Positions 18,073 through 27,858 of a stretch of DNA of 64,000 bases are shown piece after piece; the stretch's first letter is position 1; each line of letters opens with the position of its first letter. The notes below the pieces were generated by a model. It did no database searches and had not been told where the DNA came from. It saw only the letters and a program-made list of their open reading frames with translations. The DNA comes from Steroidobacter sp. Lineage in GTDB: Bacteria; Pseudomonadota; Gammaproteobacteria; Steroidobacterales; Steroidobacteraceae. A program made the translations under genes and the position numbers. Location of the stretch: assembly GCA_025929585.1 (NCBI GenBank), contig JAICPY010000002.1, positions 35,562 through 99,561 of the forward strand, given 5' to 3'.

Positions 18073-19041
18073 TTACGATCCCAAGTCAGCTTGCTCTACA
18101 ACCTTGGGCGCCTCGACGGCGCGTACCGTGGGGACGTCCGTAAACAGCCGGAGCGGCTTTATCGTGCCCCCTGGCTGGCCTGCGACAAGACCCAGGAACC
18201 GACCCTGCCGACCGTAAGCCCGCGCCTCTGCAAGAAAACACGCTGCGGCGGGGTGCGGGACGGACTGTCCCATGAGCAGGCGGCGCTCGGCCTGTTCATC
18301 CAGCTCCAACTTCGGTAAATCCGCAAAAGCGGCATCAGGCCCCAACAAGGTCGCATCTCGCGCATCTGGCGCCAGCTCCGCGAGTTGCGTTAGCGAATAC
18401 ATCGGGAAGGTACTGAAAGGGTCTACGCACAGACGTCTGAGGTCCTCGACGTAACCCAGAGTGCCCAAGCTTTGCGCCAAATCGGCTGCCAGCGTCCGGA
18501 TGTACGTGCCCTTGGAGCAATGGACCTCGAACTCCAGCCCCTGCGCCGAGAGACTGACCAACGTCATATCTCGTAGCCAGATCTTTCGTGCTGCGCGCTC
18601 GACTGACTGCCCATTACGGGCGAGCTCATACAGCCGCTTCCCCTCGAACTTCAGCGCCGAGTGCATCGGCGGGATTTGCTCCTGCTCGCCTTCGAAAGCT
18701 TTCAATACGGTCAATACGGCCTCGGTGCCGAGACTCGGAATGGGTGCCTCTTCGATCACCGGCGTTTCCATATCACCCGAAGCGGTTCGCGCGCCCAGCC
18801 GAACTCGAACTCGATAGGTCTTGCCGGAATTGAGCAATCTTCCGCACACCTTAGTCGCTTGTCCAAAACAGACGGGCAACAGCCCGCTGGCGAGCGGATC
18901 CAAGCTGCCGGCGTGCCCGGCCTTCTTGGCGCCGAAGAGCGATCGCACTTCCTGCAACGCGGCGTTCGAGGAAAGTCCGAGCGCTTTGTCTAGCAGCAAG
19001 ATGCCATCGAGATCGCGATAGAAGCGGCGAGGTTTGCTCAC
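18073..19041 (-). CDS. truB: tRNA pseudouridine(55) synthase
   Basis: Makes pseudouridine at position 55 in the T loop of elongator tRNAs and also acts as a tRNA chaperone. The catalytic Asp is D48 in GHAGSLDPLASGLLP. GILLLDKALGLSS near the N terminus and KGTYIRTLAADL are family blocks; a small PUA-like domain ends the 322 residues. The start is GTG at 19041. It lies after rbfA in the nusA-infB operon, the classical order. Confidence 0.97.
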   Translation of the reverse strand: MSKPRRFYRDLDGILLLDKALGLSSNAALQEVRSLFGAKKAGHAGSLDPLASGLLPVCFGQATKVCGRLLNSGKTYRVRVRLGARTASGDMETPVIEEAPIPSLGTEAVLTVLKAFEGEQEQIPPMHSALKFEGKRLYELARNGQSVERAARKIWLRDMTLVSLSAQGLEFEVHCSKGTYIRTLAADLAQSLGTLGYVEDLRRLCVDPFSTFPMYSLTQLAELAPDARDATLLGPDAAFADLPKLELDEQAERRLLMGQSVPHPAAACFLAEARAYGRQGRFLGLVAGQPGGTIKPLRLFTDVPTVRAVEAPKVVEQADLGS

Positions 19042-19128
19042 GAGAAAGAAAGCGAATAGCGGGTTTGGTTGGAGGAGGAGCTCGAGCTAGTGCTCAGTAT
19101 CGAGGTCTTTCGAATCACATCCCGCAAT

Positions 19129-19521
19129 TCACGGGTCACGATCTTGATCCTCTTCATCGACGTGACGCTCCTCATCTTCCTTCACTGCCTTGTGAATCAG
19201 CGCCGATAGACGAGCGCCACCTTCAATGAGCTCGTCTTTGACAAAGCGCAGCTCTGGACTATGCCGCAAGCCCAGCGAACGACCAACTGGGCCTCTCAGG
19301 TAGTCCGCAGCTTCGTCCAGAATTTCTTGAGCCAGCTGCGGATCCGCACCGAGTACTGAGTAGTAGACGGTCGCATAACTCAGATCGCTCGACATGCGCA
19401 CTTCGGTCAGCGTCACCATCCCCAATCGAGGATCGCGTAACTCCCGTCGCATCAGCTCGCTGAGCGCTCGCTGCAACTGCTGTCCGACACGACGGGCACG
19501 AGGAAAAGGTTTGGAAGGCAT
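19129..19521 (-). CDS. rbfA: 30S ribosome-binding factor A
   Basis: Assembly factor with a KH-like fold that binds immature 30S subunits and helps mature the 16S 5' end, important in the cold. The 130 residues contain RVGQQLQRALSELMRREL and the block DLSYATVYYSVLG. The C-terminal 15 residues are strongly acidic. The ATG at 19521 is only ten bases from a copy of the dispersed repeat (19531 onward), and no ribosome site can be seen, so part of the leader is repeat-derived. Confidence 0.95.
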   Translation of the reverse strand: MPSKPFPRARRVGQQLQRALSELMRRELRDPRLGMVTLTEVRMSSDLSYATVYYSVLGADPQLAQEILDEAADYLRGPVGRSLGLRHSPELRFVKDELIEGGARLSALIHKAVKEDEERHVDEEDQDRDP

Positions 19522-19530
19522 TGCGTCTTA

Positions 19531-19701
19531 GTCTTGGTCCGCGCCCGAGGGGGTTCCGTTGGTCTCAGTCTGTAGTCCGCAGCCAGAGGCCTGCAGATTA
19601 TGCTTGCTCTGGGATAACGCTCTGACGCGGCAAAGGTTCGTAACCATCGCCTTAGACCGCGCCGAGTTTGCCTGCAGACTGCGAACTACAGTCTACAGAC
19701 C
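19531..19701. repeat. Dispersed repeat copy 2 plus heptamer palindrome between infB and rbfA
   Basis: Bases 19531-19596 are homologous to 9001-9064. Within it 19561-19588 is a heptamer arm (GTCTGTA, GTCCGCA type). 19674-19701 is the matching reverse-complement arm, pairing well if one base bulges. The loop of about 85 bases contains CCAGAG/CTCTGG. The element occupies nearly the whole gap of 188 bases. Confidence 0.8.
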
Positions 19702-19709
19702 CACCTACC

Positions 19710-22289
19710 TCACATCGTGCGGGCGATTTCCACGCGCGAGTAACACTCGATTTGATCGCCGGCTCGCACGTCGTTGTAGTTGCGCACGCCGATGCCGCAT
19801 TCGGTACCGGAACGCACTTCGTTCACATCGTCCTTGAATCGACGCAGAGACTCCAATTCGCCCTCGAAGATCACGACATTATTACGCAACACACGAATCG
19901 GATTGTTGCGCCGGACATAGCCGTCGACCACGATGCAACCAGCCACCGTGCCGAACTTGCTCGAACGGAACACGTCGCGAACTTCCGCAAGGCCCACGAT
20001 CTGCTCTTTGACCTCGGGCGCCAACATGCCCGAAAGCACCTGCTTCACGTCGTCGATCGCTTCGTAAATGATGCTGTAGTAGCGAACGTCGATGCCGGAT
20101 TCCTTGATCATGCTGCGAGCCGAGCTGTCGGCACGTACGTTGAAACCGATGATTCGCGCATTCGAGGCCTGTGCCAGCGTCACGTCGGACTCAGTGATGC
20201 CACCGACACCGCTCGATACCACCTTCACGGCCACTTCATCCGTAGACAGATTGTTCAACGCATCGCGTAACGCTTCCGCACTACCCTGCACGTCGGCCTT
20301 CAGCACGACCTGCACAGTTGCGGTCTTGCCATCGCCCATCTGCGACATCATGTCTTCGATCTTCGCCGGACCCTGCTTCGCGAGCTTGGTATCGCGGAAC
20401 TTGCCTTGGCGATAAAGCGCAACCTCACGTGCCTTACGCTCACTTTCGAGTACCAGAATTTCATCACCGGCATTTGGCGCACCGGACAGACCGAGTACCA
20501 CGACCGGCAATGAAGGACCGGCTTCTGTAACCGGCCGGCCCGCTTCGTCGAACATCGCGCGCACGCGGCCGAACTCTTGACCCGCAATAATCGGGTCGCC
20601 CGGCCGCAAGGTGCCACGCTTGACGAGAACGGTCGCAACTGCGCCCCTGCCCTTCTCCATGCTGGACTCGATGACTACGCCGGCGGCCGGGCCGTCTTGC
20701 GGCGCCTTCAGTTCAAGCACATCGGACTGCAACAGGATCGAATCGAGCAGTTGATCGATGCCTTGTCCGGTGCGTGCCGAAACGGGCACGAACAACGTGT
20801 CGCCACCCCAGTCTTCAGGAATGACGTTGTGCTTCACTAGATCGTTGCGTACTCGCTCCGGATCGGCGTCGTGTTTGTCTATCTTGTTCATCGCCACGAC
20901 GATCGGCACTTCTGCTGCGCGCGCGTGCTGAATCGCTTCGATGGTCTGCGGCATCACGCCATCGTCTGCAGCGACCACTAGTACGACGATATCGGTGATC
21001 TGCGCACCGCGAGCACGCATTGCCGTGAATGCAGCGTGGCCTGGCGTGTCGAGGAAGGTGACCACGCCCTTGTCGGTCTCGACATGATAAGCGCCGACGT
21101 GCTGAGTAATTCCGCCTGCTTCCCCGGCGGCAACTTTCGTGCGGCGAATATAGTCCAGGAGCGAAGTTTTGCCGTGGTCTACGTGACCCATCACGGTGAC
21201 GACCGGAGGGCGTGATGCCAACTCGTGTCCGGCATCGGCGGTTTGCAAATCGTCTTCGATCGCGCTTTCTTTGACGAGCACGGGTGTATGCCCGAGTTCC
21301 TCCACGACAAGCACAGCCGTGTCCTGGTCGATCGGTTGATTGATCGTAGCCATCACGCCCATGTTCATCATGACTTTGATGACTTCGTTGGCCTTTACCG
21401 CCATTCGTTGTGCAAGCTCAGCGACGGTGATCGTTTCGCTGATCTGAACATCATGTTTAACGGGCGCAGCGGGACGCTCGAAGCCGTGCTGAGTCGCTAC
21501 ATTGACCTGCACGGGCCGGCGCGAGCGCGATGCTTGGCTCTGCTTTTTCTTCTTGAAACGTGCGCTCGCATCGCTCGAGACGTGCAATTCTTGCCGCCGC
21601 GGCGCGTTGTCACGCTCGCGTTCGCGACCGCGCTCTGCTGGCCGGGCTGCCGCCGGTTGTTCCTGCGCTTGAGATGCGACAAGTGCCGCTTGGCGAAGCT
21701 CGACTTCACTACGCTCGCGGGCCTCTTGCAGCAATCGCGCGTTCTCTTCCGCCATGACACGCGCTTCTTCTTCGGCGCGTCGTTGCAGTTCCGCCTCTTC
21801 CTGTTCGCGACGCCGACGCTCAGCTTCGAGCGCTTCTGCTTCCAGGCGCTCGCGCTTCACGTTCTCGTCTTCTTGGACTTCGACGACTAAGGGCGCCGGC
21901 GCCGGCTCCGGCTCGGGCGCCGCTTCCGGCGCTGGCTTCTGCTTGTCGACTTCCTCTTGCTGAACGCGCGCCTGCTCTTCGAGTACGCTGCGATTCAAAT
22001 AGGTTTTCTTGCGGCGAACTTCGACGTTCACCAAGCGCGCACGGCCTTGCGCTGAGGCGACCTTGATCTCCCCCTGCGACTTACGCTTGAGCGTAATCTT
22101 GCGTGGTGCGGCTTCTTCTCCACGTCCGTGAGAACGGCGCAGAAAAGTCAGCAACTCCATTTTGGCCTCATCGCTGATTGTGTCATCGGCGCCGGACACC
22201 TCGATGCCTGCCTCATCGAGCTGCGTCAACAAACGCTCGACCGGCACTTTTAGCACTTCGGCAAATTGGCTAACTGTCACATCCGCCAT
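19710..22289 (-). CDS. infB: Translation initiation factor IF-2
   Basis: GTPase that brings initiator fMet-tRNA to the 30S subunit and drives subunit joining. ATG at 22289 with GGAGGG upstream gives 859 residues. Order: IF2-N domain ([15 protein letters not shown]), IF2-associated [10 protein letters not shown] region (about 64-100), a long Glu/Arg/Ala-rich coiled linker (100-260), second N domain, then the G domain with GHVDHGKT (368-375), DTPGH and NKID, and domains II-IV. The initiator tRNA it recognises is encoded just upstream of this operon. Next to nusA and rbfA, as usual. Confidence 0.98.
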   Translation of the reverse strand: MADVTVSQFAEVLKVPVERLLTQLDEAGIEVSGADDTISDEAKMELLTFLRRSHGRGEEAAPRKITLKRKSQGEIKVASAQGRARLVNVEVRRKKTYLNRSVLEEQARVQQEEVDKQKPAPEAAPEPEPAPAPLVVEVQEDENVKRERLEAEALEAERRRREQEEAELQRRAEEEARVMAEENARLLQEARERSEVELRQAALVASQAQEQPAAARPAERGRERERDNAPRRQELHVSSDASARFKKKKQSQASRSRRPVQVNVATQHGFERPAAPVKHDVQISETITVAELAQRMAVKANEVIKVMMNMGVMATINQPIDQDTAVLVVEELGHTPVLVKESAIEDDLQTADAGHELASRPPVVTVMGHVDHGKTSLLDYIRRTKVAAGEAGGITQHVGAYHVETDKGVVTFLDTPGHAAFTAMRARGAQITDIVVLVVAADDGVMPQTIEAIQHARAAEVPIVVAMNKIDKHDADPERVRNDLVKHNVIPEDWGGDTLFVPVSARTGQGIDQLLDSILLQSDVLELKAPQDGPAAGVVIESSMEKGRGAVATVLVKRGTLRPGDPIIAGQEFGRVRAMFDEAGRPVTEAGPSLPVVVLGLSGAPNAGDEILVLESERKAREVALYRQGKFRDTKLAKQGPAKIEDMMSQMGDGKTATVQVVLKADVQGSAEALRDALNNLSTDEVAVKVVSSGVGGITESDVTLAQASNARIIGFNVRADSSARSMIKESGIDVRYYSIIYEAIDDVKQVLSGMLAPEVKEQIVGLAEVRDVFRSSKFGTVAGCIVVDGYVRRNNPIRVLRNNVVIFEGELESLRRFKDDVNEVRSGTECGIGVRNYNDVRAGDQIECYSRVEIARTM

Positions 22290-22404
22290 GAACCGCCCTC
22301 CGCTCTCCACTCGGACACTGCTAACCCCGAGTTATCCGATGGAAACAGCAGCTTGAGAATACTCACTGCCACTCGTTCGACAACCGTCTGTTTATCTCGC
22401 TTTA

Positions 22405-23910
22405 TCAAGCCTGCTGACCTGCACTTTCGAACCAGTGTTTGCGTGCCGCCATGATCAGAGCGCCTGCGCGCTCCGCATCCACGCCGTCAATCTCGAGCAA
22501 GTCATCGATCGCCTGCTCAGCTAAATCTTCCCGAGTCACGATGCCGCGGCTCGCCAGCTGCAGCGCCAATCCTTCATCCATACCTTCGACTTGCAAGAGA
22601 TCTTCCGCGGGCTCCGAGCCGTCAATTTCCTCTTCGTTCGCGATTGCCTGCGTAAGCAATACGTCGCGGGCGCGATTGCGCAGTTCTTTGACGATTTCCT
22701 CGTCGAACTCTTCGATGCCGTTGAGCTCCGAAGCCGGCACATAGGCGATCTCTTCGATCGTCGAGAAGCCTTCCTGCACCAAGATCTGCGCCACGTCCTC
22801 GTCGACATCCAGCTGCAGCTTGAAGAGCTCGACGAGCTGACGAGATTCGCCCTCGCTTTTCTCCTCAGCCGCCTGCTCGGTCATTACGTTGAGCTCCCAA
22901 CCGGTCAGCTCGCTTGCCAATCGAATGTTCTGACCGCCCCGGCCGATTGCTTGCGACAGCTTTTCCTCGGTCACCGCGATGTCCATCGAGTGCGAATCCT
23001 CGTCCACGACGATGGAAACCACTTCCGCCGGCGCCATCGCATTGATGACGAACTGCGCAGGATTCTCATCGAAGGGGATGATGTCTACGCGCTCGCCCGC
23101 GATCTCGTTGGAGACCGCCTGCACGCGTGAGCCACGCATACCGACACAGGCACCGACGGGATCGATACGATTGTCGTTACTCTTGACCGCAATCTTGGCG
23201 CGAACACCCGGATCGCGCGCGGCACCCAAGATCTGGATCAGACCTTGACCGACTTCCGGCACTTCGAGCTTGAATAGCTCGATCAGGAACTCTGGAGCGG
23301 TGCGCGTCAAAAACAACTGTGGACCGCGCTGCTCGGAGCGAACGTCCTGCAAGAACGCTTTGACGCGATCTTGTGAGCGAATCGGCTCACGCGGAATCAT
23401 CTGATCGCGCGGGATGAAGCCTTCCGCATTGCTGCCGAGATCTACGAACACGCCGTTGCGGTCCACGCGCTTGACGATGCCGGATACCAATGTGCCGACG
23501 CGGCCTTTGTACTCGTCCACGACCTGCGCACGTTCCGCCTCGCGCACCTTCTGCACGATGACTTGCTTTGCGGTCTGCGCTGCAATGCGCCCGAATGCCA
23601 CGGATTCCATCGGCACTTCGACAAATCCGCCGACTTCAGCCTCTTTGGAGATATCGGTCGCATCATCGAGCCGCAACTCGCGATCGGGTGATTCCAACTC
23701 GGTGGAATCGTCGGCAAAAACCTTCCAGCGGCGCCAGGTATCGTAGTCGCCGGTTTTGCGATTGATCGATACGCGCACGTCGATGCCTTCGCCGTGACGC
23801 TTGCGCGTCGCCGAGGCCAGCGCTGCTTCTAGCGCTTCGAAAATGATTTCCTTGTCGACGCCTTTCTCGTTCGACACCGCGTCAACGACCATCAAGATCT
23901 CTTTATTCAT
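22405..23910 (-). CDS. nusA: Transcription termination/antitermination protein NusA
   Basis: Binds RNA polymerase and nascent RNA, tuning pausing, termination and rRNA antitermination. ATG at 23910 (preceded by GGAG, eight bases) gives 501 residues starting [13 protein letters not shown]. Order: N-terminal polymerase-binding domain (1-125), S1 (about 135-200, [19 protein letters not shown]), two KH domains (to about 345), and two C-terminal acidic repeats (about 360-495) as in E. coli. The frame continues in front to 23937 but that would overlap the rimP stop region. Operon rimP-nusA-infB. Confidence 0.98.
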   Translation of the reverse strand: MNKEILMVVDAVSNEKGVDKEIIFEALEAALASATRKRHGEGIDVRVSINRKTGDYDTWRRWKVFADDSTELESPDRELRLDDATDISKEAEVGGFVEVPMESVAFGRIAAQTAKQVIVQKVREAERAQVVDEYKGRVGTLVSGIVKRVDRNGVFVDLGSNAEGFIPRDQMIPREPIRSQDRVKAFLQDVRSEQRGPQLFLTRTAPEFLIELFKLEVPEVGQGLIQILGAARDPGVRAKIAVKSNDNRIDPVGACVGMRGSRVQAVSNEIAGERVDIIPFDENPAQFVINAMAPAEVVSIVVDEDSHSMDIAVTEEKLSQAIGRGGQNIRLASELTGWELNVMTEQAAEEKSEGESRQLVELFKLQLDVDEDVAQILVQEGFSTIEEIAYVPASELNGIEEFDEEIVKELRNRARDVLLTQAIANEEEIDGSEPAEDLLQVEGMDEGLALQLASRGIVTREDLAEQAIDDLLEIDGVDAERAGALIMAARKHWFESAGQQA

Positions 23911-23937
23911 CGTGCGAACTCCGCTTTCGAGCTCCAT

Positions 23938-24387
23938 CTACATCTGCGGCGCCAAACGCGCCTTGTGTATATCGCCGATCGGCAGAATCACCCTGCCGCC
24001 ATCCACTTCCAGCGTGATCTGCTGATCATCCGCCGCCAACAACTGTCCCGAGAACCGCTTCCGTCCGTCAACGGGCCGCGACATCTCGACACGCACCCGC
24101 TCGCCTGCAAAGCGCTCGAAATGCGCTCGCGTGCGAAGGACCCGATCCAGACCGGGAGAAGACACCTCCAGGGTGTACTGACCCGGAATCGGGTCGGTAC
24201 CATCGAGGGTCGCGCTCACCGCCCGGCTCACGCGCTCGCAGTCCTCGAGCGAAACACCTTCAGGAGAATCGATGTACAGACGGAGCAAACCGCCGCCTGC
24301 GCGGGATGCATACTCCAGTTCCCACAGCTCGTAGCCGAGCTCGGACACGACCGGGCCGAGCAGCTCGTTTAGCTGATCTCGTAGCAT
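23938..24387 (-). CDS. rimP: Ribosome maturation factor RimP
   Basis: Helps assemble the 30S subunit. The 149 residues show the N-terminal alpha/beta domain (ELGYELWELEY, LRLYIDSPEGVSLEDC) and a C-terminal SH3-like domain (about 90-145). A strong GGAGGTGACC precedes the ATG at 24387. It is the first protein gene of the operon; a terminator-like hairpin lies 47 bases upstream, between it and the tRNA gene. Confidence 0.96.
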   Translation of the reverse strand: MLRDQLNELLGPVVSELGYELWELEYASRAGGGLLRLYIDSPEGVSLEDCERVSRAVSATLDGTDPIPGQYTLEVSSPGLDRVLRTRAHFERFAGERVRVEMSRPVDGRKRFSGQLLAADDQQITLEVDGGRVILPIGDIHKARLAPQM

Positions 24388-24433
24388 CGGTCACCTCCGG
24401 GCACATCAGGCTCAATTTACTTGCCGCAGAAAC

Positions 24434-24457
24434 GAAAAATGGGCCCAAGGCCCATTC
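24434..24457 (-). terminator. Intrinsic terminator or attenuator ahead of rimP
   Basis: On the minus strand AATGGGCC, loop TTG, GGCCCATT is followed by a run of T (plus-strand A run 24435-24439). It stands between the tRNA-fMet terminator and rimP, so it may attenuate read-through into the nusA operon. Confidence 0.65.
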
Positions 24458-24554
24458 ATGTCACCGTCCCTTCCTCACCGAACGTGGCCCTGGAACCTCG
24501 TTCGGCATCCATCAATCCGGGCTATCGAATGCGCTTTCAATAGCCTTGAAACCA

Positions 24555-24583
24555 AAAAGGCCCTTCGAACGGGCCCTTTTCAA
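24555..24583 (-). terminator. tRNA-fMet terminator
   Basis: On the minus strand, ten bases after the CCA end of the tRNA, GGGCCC and GGGCC surround a GTTCGAA loop, followed by TTTTT. This is a clear rho-independent terminator. Confidence 0.75.
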
Positions 24584-24592
24584 GCAAAAGCT

Positions 24593-24669
24593 TGGTAGCG
24601 GGGGCAGGATTTGAACCTGCGACCTTCGGGTTATGAGCCCGACGAGCTGCCAGACTGCTCCACCCCGCA
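24593..24669 (-). tRNA. Initiator tRNA-fMet (anticodon CAT)
   Basis: A 77-base cloverleaf with encoded CCA. The initiator hallmark of three G:C pairs in the anticodon stem is present (TCGGG, loop CTCATAA, CCCGA). The T arm reads GCAGG TTCAAAT CCTGC. Positions 1 and 72, normally the C.A mismatch of bacterial initiators, are U and U here, so the end remains unpaired but with different bases. It lies at the head of the rimP-nusA operon like E. coli metY, with its own promoter and terminator. Confidence 0.96.
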
Positions 24670-24682
24670 GCAGAGGGCGCGG

Positions 24683-24711
24683 ATTGTAAGGGCCGGACAC
24701 CGGGAATTCAA
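24683..24711 (-). promoter_or_regulatory. Promoter of tRNA-fMet
   Basis: On the minus strand TTGAAT (24706-24711), a 17-base spacer and TACAAT (24683-24688) are followed by a GC-rich discriminator (CCGCGCC). That is the usual form of a stringently controlled stable-RNA promoter. It sits 14 bases upstream of the mature tRNA. Confidence 0.7.
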
Positions 24712-24861
24712 GGAGAGTGACGCGAAGGTTCCTAGTTTATCGTCCGCCCGACGATTCACCTGAACACCGTGGCCTTACCTAAGTGCTGCTGCGATCGAAG
24801 ATTTCAAGCGCAGCGACTCCGACTTCTAGACCTTGGGCGCTTAAGCGTGCGATCGGCCCTC

Positions 24862-26304
24862 TTACGGCAGCGCTCTGGCGCAGAGCTCGATCAGGATGGA
24901 GGGTGCAATACCTAGAGCGAGCACGGCTAGCCCGTTCACGCTCAGGACGGTACGCAACGTCCCGCCCGCTTCGATTGCTACCGCGTCCGTCGGTTCATCG
25001 AAGTACATCACCTTCACGACGCGCAAGTAGTAGAACGCGCCGATCACCGAAAACACGACGGCAGCGGCGGCTAGCCAGGCCAGCCCAACGTTCAGGACCG
25101 CAGCGATCACTTCGAGCTTGGCCCAGAAACCGATGAAGGGCGGCACGCCAGCGGTGCTGAACATGAACATGAGCATCATCGCAGCGAACCAGGGACTCTT
25201 ACGGTTCAAACCGCGGAAGTCCTCGATGCGATCCGCCTCGAATCCCTCGCGCGCCAGCAGCAAAATCATACCGAATGAGCCAACGCTCATGATCACGTAC
25301 GCGAAGGTGTAGTACATCGCCGCTTGGTACCCATCGGTCGTGCCAGCAAGGATGCCCAACAAGATGAACCCCACATGCGAGATCGTCGAGTAGGCCAGCA
25401 TGCGCTTTAGATTCGTCTGCGCGATTGCCACGATATTGCCGAGCGCCATCGAGAGCACGGAGATGACAATCAGCATGTCCTGCCAGTTGGCGACCAGCGA
25501 ATCCAGCCCCTCGGCGAGGACGCGAATCGCCAACACGAACGAGGAAATCTTGGGGGCAGCGCCGATGAACAATGTTACGGGCGTAGGCGCACCGTGATAG
25601 ACATCCGGCACCCACATGTGGAAGGGCACGGCACCGAACTTGAAAGCGATGCCCGAGATGATGAATACCAAGGCGAAGACAAGTCCGAGGTGCGAAACAC
25701 CCACTTCGCGTAGTGCGAGCGCCAACTCATCGATCTGCAATGTTCCGGCGATGCCATACACGATGGAAAATCCGTACAACAACATGCCGGAGGAAATCGC
25801 GCCGAGCACGAAATACTTCATCGCCGATTCCGCAGCGATGCTCGAGTCACGATCGAATGCAATCATTGCATATAGCGATAGCGACAGAAGCTCCACACCC
25901 AGGTAGACGGTCAGCAAATTGCCCGCCGACACCATCACCATGATCCCAAGCAGCGCTACCAAGCCGAGGATGAAGTACTCGCCTTTGAACAACCCGCGCC
26001 GCTGCAGGTATTCCCTGGAGTAAATGAACGTTACGGCGACCGTGCCGTAGGAGAACAACTTCAATAAATCGCCCATCGCATCGCCGACGAACATGCCGTC
26101 GAATGCGAGGAATCTTTCGTCGACGCCGTAGCGCAGGGTCATCCAGGCGCAACCGGCTAGCGAGGCCAACGACAATGCGTAAGTCACCCAACGCAAGCGA
26201 TCGTTCAAGAAGACATCCACGAGGAGGATGACGCAGATCGCACAGGTGAGAAAAATCTCGGCCGCGACCGCATGCATTCCGAGATTGGTGATCATGGACT
26301 CCAT
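24862..26304 (-). CDS. nuoN: NADH-quinone oxidoreductase subunit N
   Basis: Antiporter-like membrane subunit of complex I, one of the four proton-pumping units in the membrane arm. The 480 residues form about 14 hydrophobic helices. Conserved features include FKFGAVPFHMWVPDVYHGAPTP and the IAQTNLKRMLAYSTISH helix with the channel Lys residues. The start at 26304 (ATG) lies eight bases past the nuoM stop; a second ATG at 26295 is possible. It is the last gene of the nuo operon. Confidence 0.97.
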   Translation of the reverse strand: MESMITNLGMHAVAAEIFLTCAICVILLVDVFLNDRLRWVTYALSLASLAGCAWMTLRYGVDERFLAFDGMFVGDAMGDLLKLFSYGTVAVTFIYSREYLQRRGLFKGEYFILGLVALLGIMVMVSAGNLLTVYLGVELLSLSLYAMIAFDRDSSIAAESAMKYFVLGAISSGMLLYGFSIVYGIAGTLQIDELALALREVGVSHLGLVFALVFIISGIAFKFGAVPFHMWVPDVYHGAPTPVTLFIGAAPKISSFVLAIRVLAEGLDSLVANWQDMLIVISVLSMALGNIVAIAQTNLKRMLAYSTISHVGFILLGILAGTTDGYQAAMYYTFAYVIMSVGSFGMILLLAREGFEADRIEDFRGLNRKSPWFAAMMLMFMFSTAGVPPFIGFWAKLEVIAAVLNVGLAWLAAAAVVFSVIGAFYYLRVVKVMYFDEPTDAVAIEAGGTLRTVLSVNGLAVLALGIAPSILIELCARALP

Positions 26305-26311
26305 CGTAGGC

Positions 26312-27841
26312 TCAGAGTTTCGAGATAGTGATGTGCTGCACGAGGTTCTCCACCGTCGGGCGCATGACATCGAGCAATGGGACCGGCCACACACCTAGCA
26401 GCATCACCGCCAGCGCGAGCACACCAAGCACAAAGAATTCTCGGCCGTTTACGTCTTTCAACGCAGCGACGTTTTCGTTCGCAACGGCACCGAAGATCAC
26501 GCGCTTGACGAGCCAAAGCGTATAGGCAGCGCCAAGAATCAGCGTGATGGCGGCCAGGAAGGCGTACCAAAAATCGGCCCGGAAGCTCGCGATGATTACC
26601 AGAAACTCACCCACGAAACCGGATGTGGCCGGCAAACCGGAGTTGGCCATCGCGAACAACACGGCGAATGCCGCGAAGATCGGCATCGTATTCACGACTC
26701 CGCCGTAGGCACCGATTTCACGACTATGAACCCGGTCGTACAGCACGCCAACGCAGAAGAACATCGCGCCGGACACTAGGCCGTGCGAAATCATCTGAAC
26801 CATCGCGCCGTCGATGCCCATGGCCGCACCGCGAACATCTCCGTTTACCCGTAGCAGCTCGAACGCCAAGAATGAACCCAACGTTACGAATCCCATGTGC
26901 GCAACCGATGAGTACGCAATCAGCTTCTTCATATCCTGCTGCACGAGCGCAACGTAGCCGATGTAGACGATGGCGATCAGCGAAAGAGAAATGACCAGCC
27001 AGTCGAGCTGCGCAGACGCATCCGGGGTGATCGGCAATGAGAAGCGTAAGAAACCATAGCCGCCCATCTTCAACATGATAGCTGCCAGGATCACCGAACC
27101 GCCGGTGGGCGCCTCGACGTGCGCGTCGGGCAACCATGTGTGGACCGGCCACATCGGAACTTTCACCGCGAACGCAAGCAAGAACGACAAGAAAATCAGA
27201 ATCTGTTCATTCAAACCGATCGGCAGGCGCTGGAAGTCGGCAATCGAGTAGCTGCATTGACCTGCATCGCAGGTTTGCAGATAAAGATAGATCAAGGAGA
27301 CCAGCATCAACACCGAGCCGAGGAACGTATAGAGGAAGAACTTCATCGTCGCGTACACCCGACGCGGACCGCCCCACACACCGATGATGATGAACATCGG
27401 TATCAGCATTGCTTCCCAGAAGACGTAGAACAGCAGCGCATCGAGCGATGCGAACACGCCAACCATCAATCCCTCGAGGATCAAGAATGCCGCATAGTAT
27501 TGTGCGGGCTTCTTCTCGATTACGGTCCATGCGGCGATTATGACCAGCGGCGTAACAAACGTGGTCAGTATGATCAGCGGCATCGCAATGCCGTCGACAC
27601 CTAACGAATACAGTGCGCTGAACGCCGGAATCCACGCCGCCTCTTCCACGAACTGCATCTGAGCGGTCGTCGCGTCGAAGTTCGTATAAAGCAGAATCGA
27701 AAGTCCAAACGTGGCGGCAGTGGTGATGAGCGCGATCCAGCGACCTAGAACGATCGCGCGCTCGCCGAGCGCAAGCGTCACGAGACCGCCGAGGATCGGC
27801 AGCCAGATAAGAACACTCAAAATTGGCCAATCGAACTGCAT
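26312..27841 (-). CDS. nuoM: NADH-quinone oxidoreductase subunit M
   Basis: Second antiporter-like proton-pumping subunit of the membrane arm. The 509 residues comprise about 14 transmembrane helices. They show FWEAMLIPMFIIIGVWGG (with the essential Glu of the pump), VPMWPVHTWLPDAHVEAPT and QQDMKKLIAYSSVAHMG. No strong ribosome site is visible. It begins 17 bases after nuoL. Confidence 0.97.
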   Translation of the reverse strand: MQFDWPILSVLIWLPILGGLVTLALGERAIVLGRWIALITTAATFGLSILLYTNFDATTAQMQFVEEAAWIPAFSALYSLGVDGIAMPLIILTTFVTPLVIIAAWTVIEKKPAQYYAAFLILEGLMVGVFASLDALLFYVFWEAMLIPMFIIIGVWGGPRRVYATMKFFLYTFLGSVLMLVSLIYLYLQTCDAGQCSYSIADFQRLPIGLNEQILIFLSFLLAFAVKVPMWPVHTWLPDAHVEAPTGGSVILAAIMLKMGGYGFLRFSLPITPDASAQLDWLVISLSLIAIVYIGYVALVQQDMKKLIAYSSVAHMGFVTLGSFLAFELLRVNGDVRGAAMGIDGAMVQMISHGLVSGAMFFCVGVLYDRVHSREIGAYGGVVNTMPIFAAFAVLFAMANSGLPATSGFVGEFLVIIASFRADFWYAFLAAITLILGAAYTLWLVKRVIFGAVANENVAALKDVNGREFFVLGVLALAVMLLGVWPVPLLDVMRPTVENLVQHITISKL

Positions 27842-27858
27842 AGTGGATTCGTTGTTGG

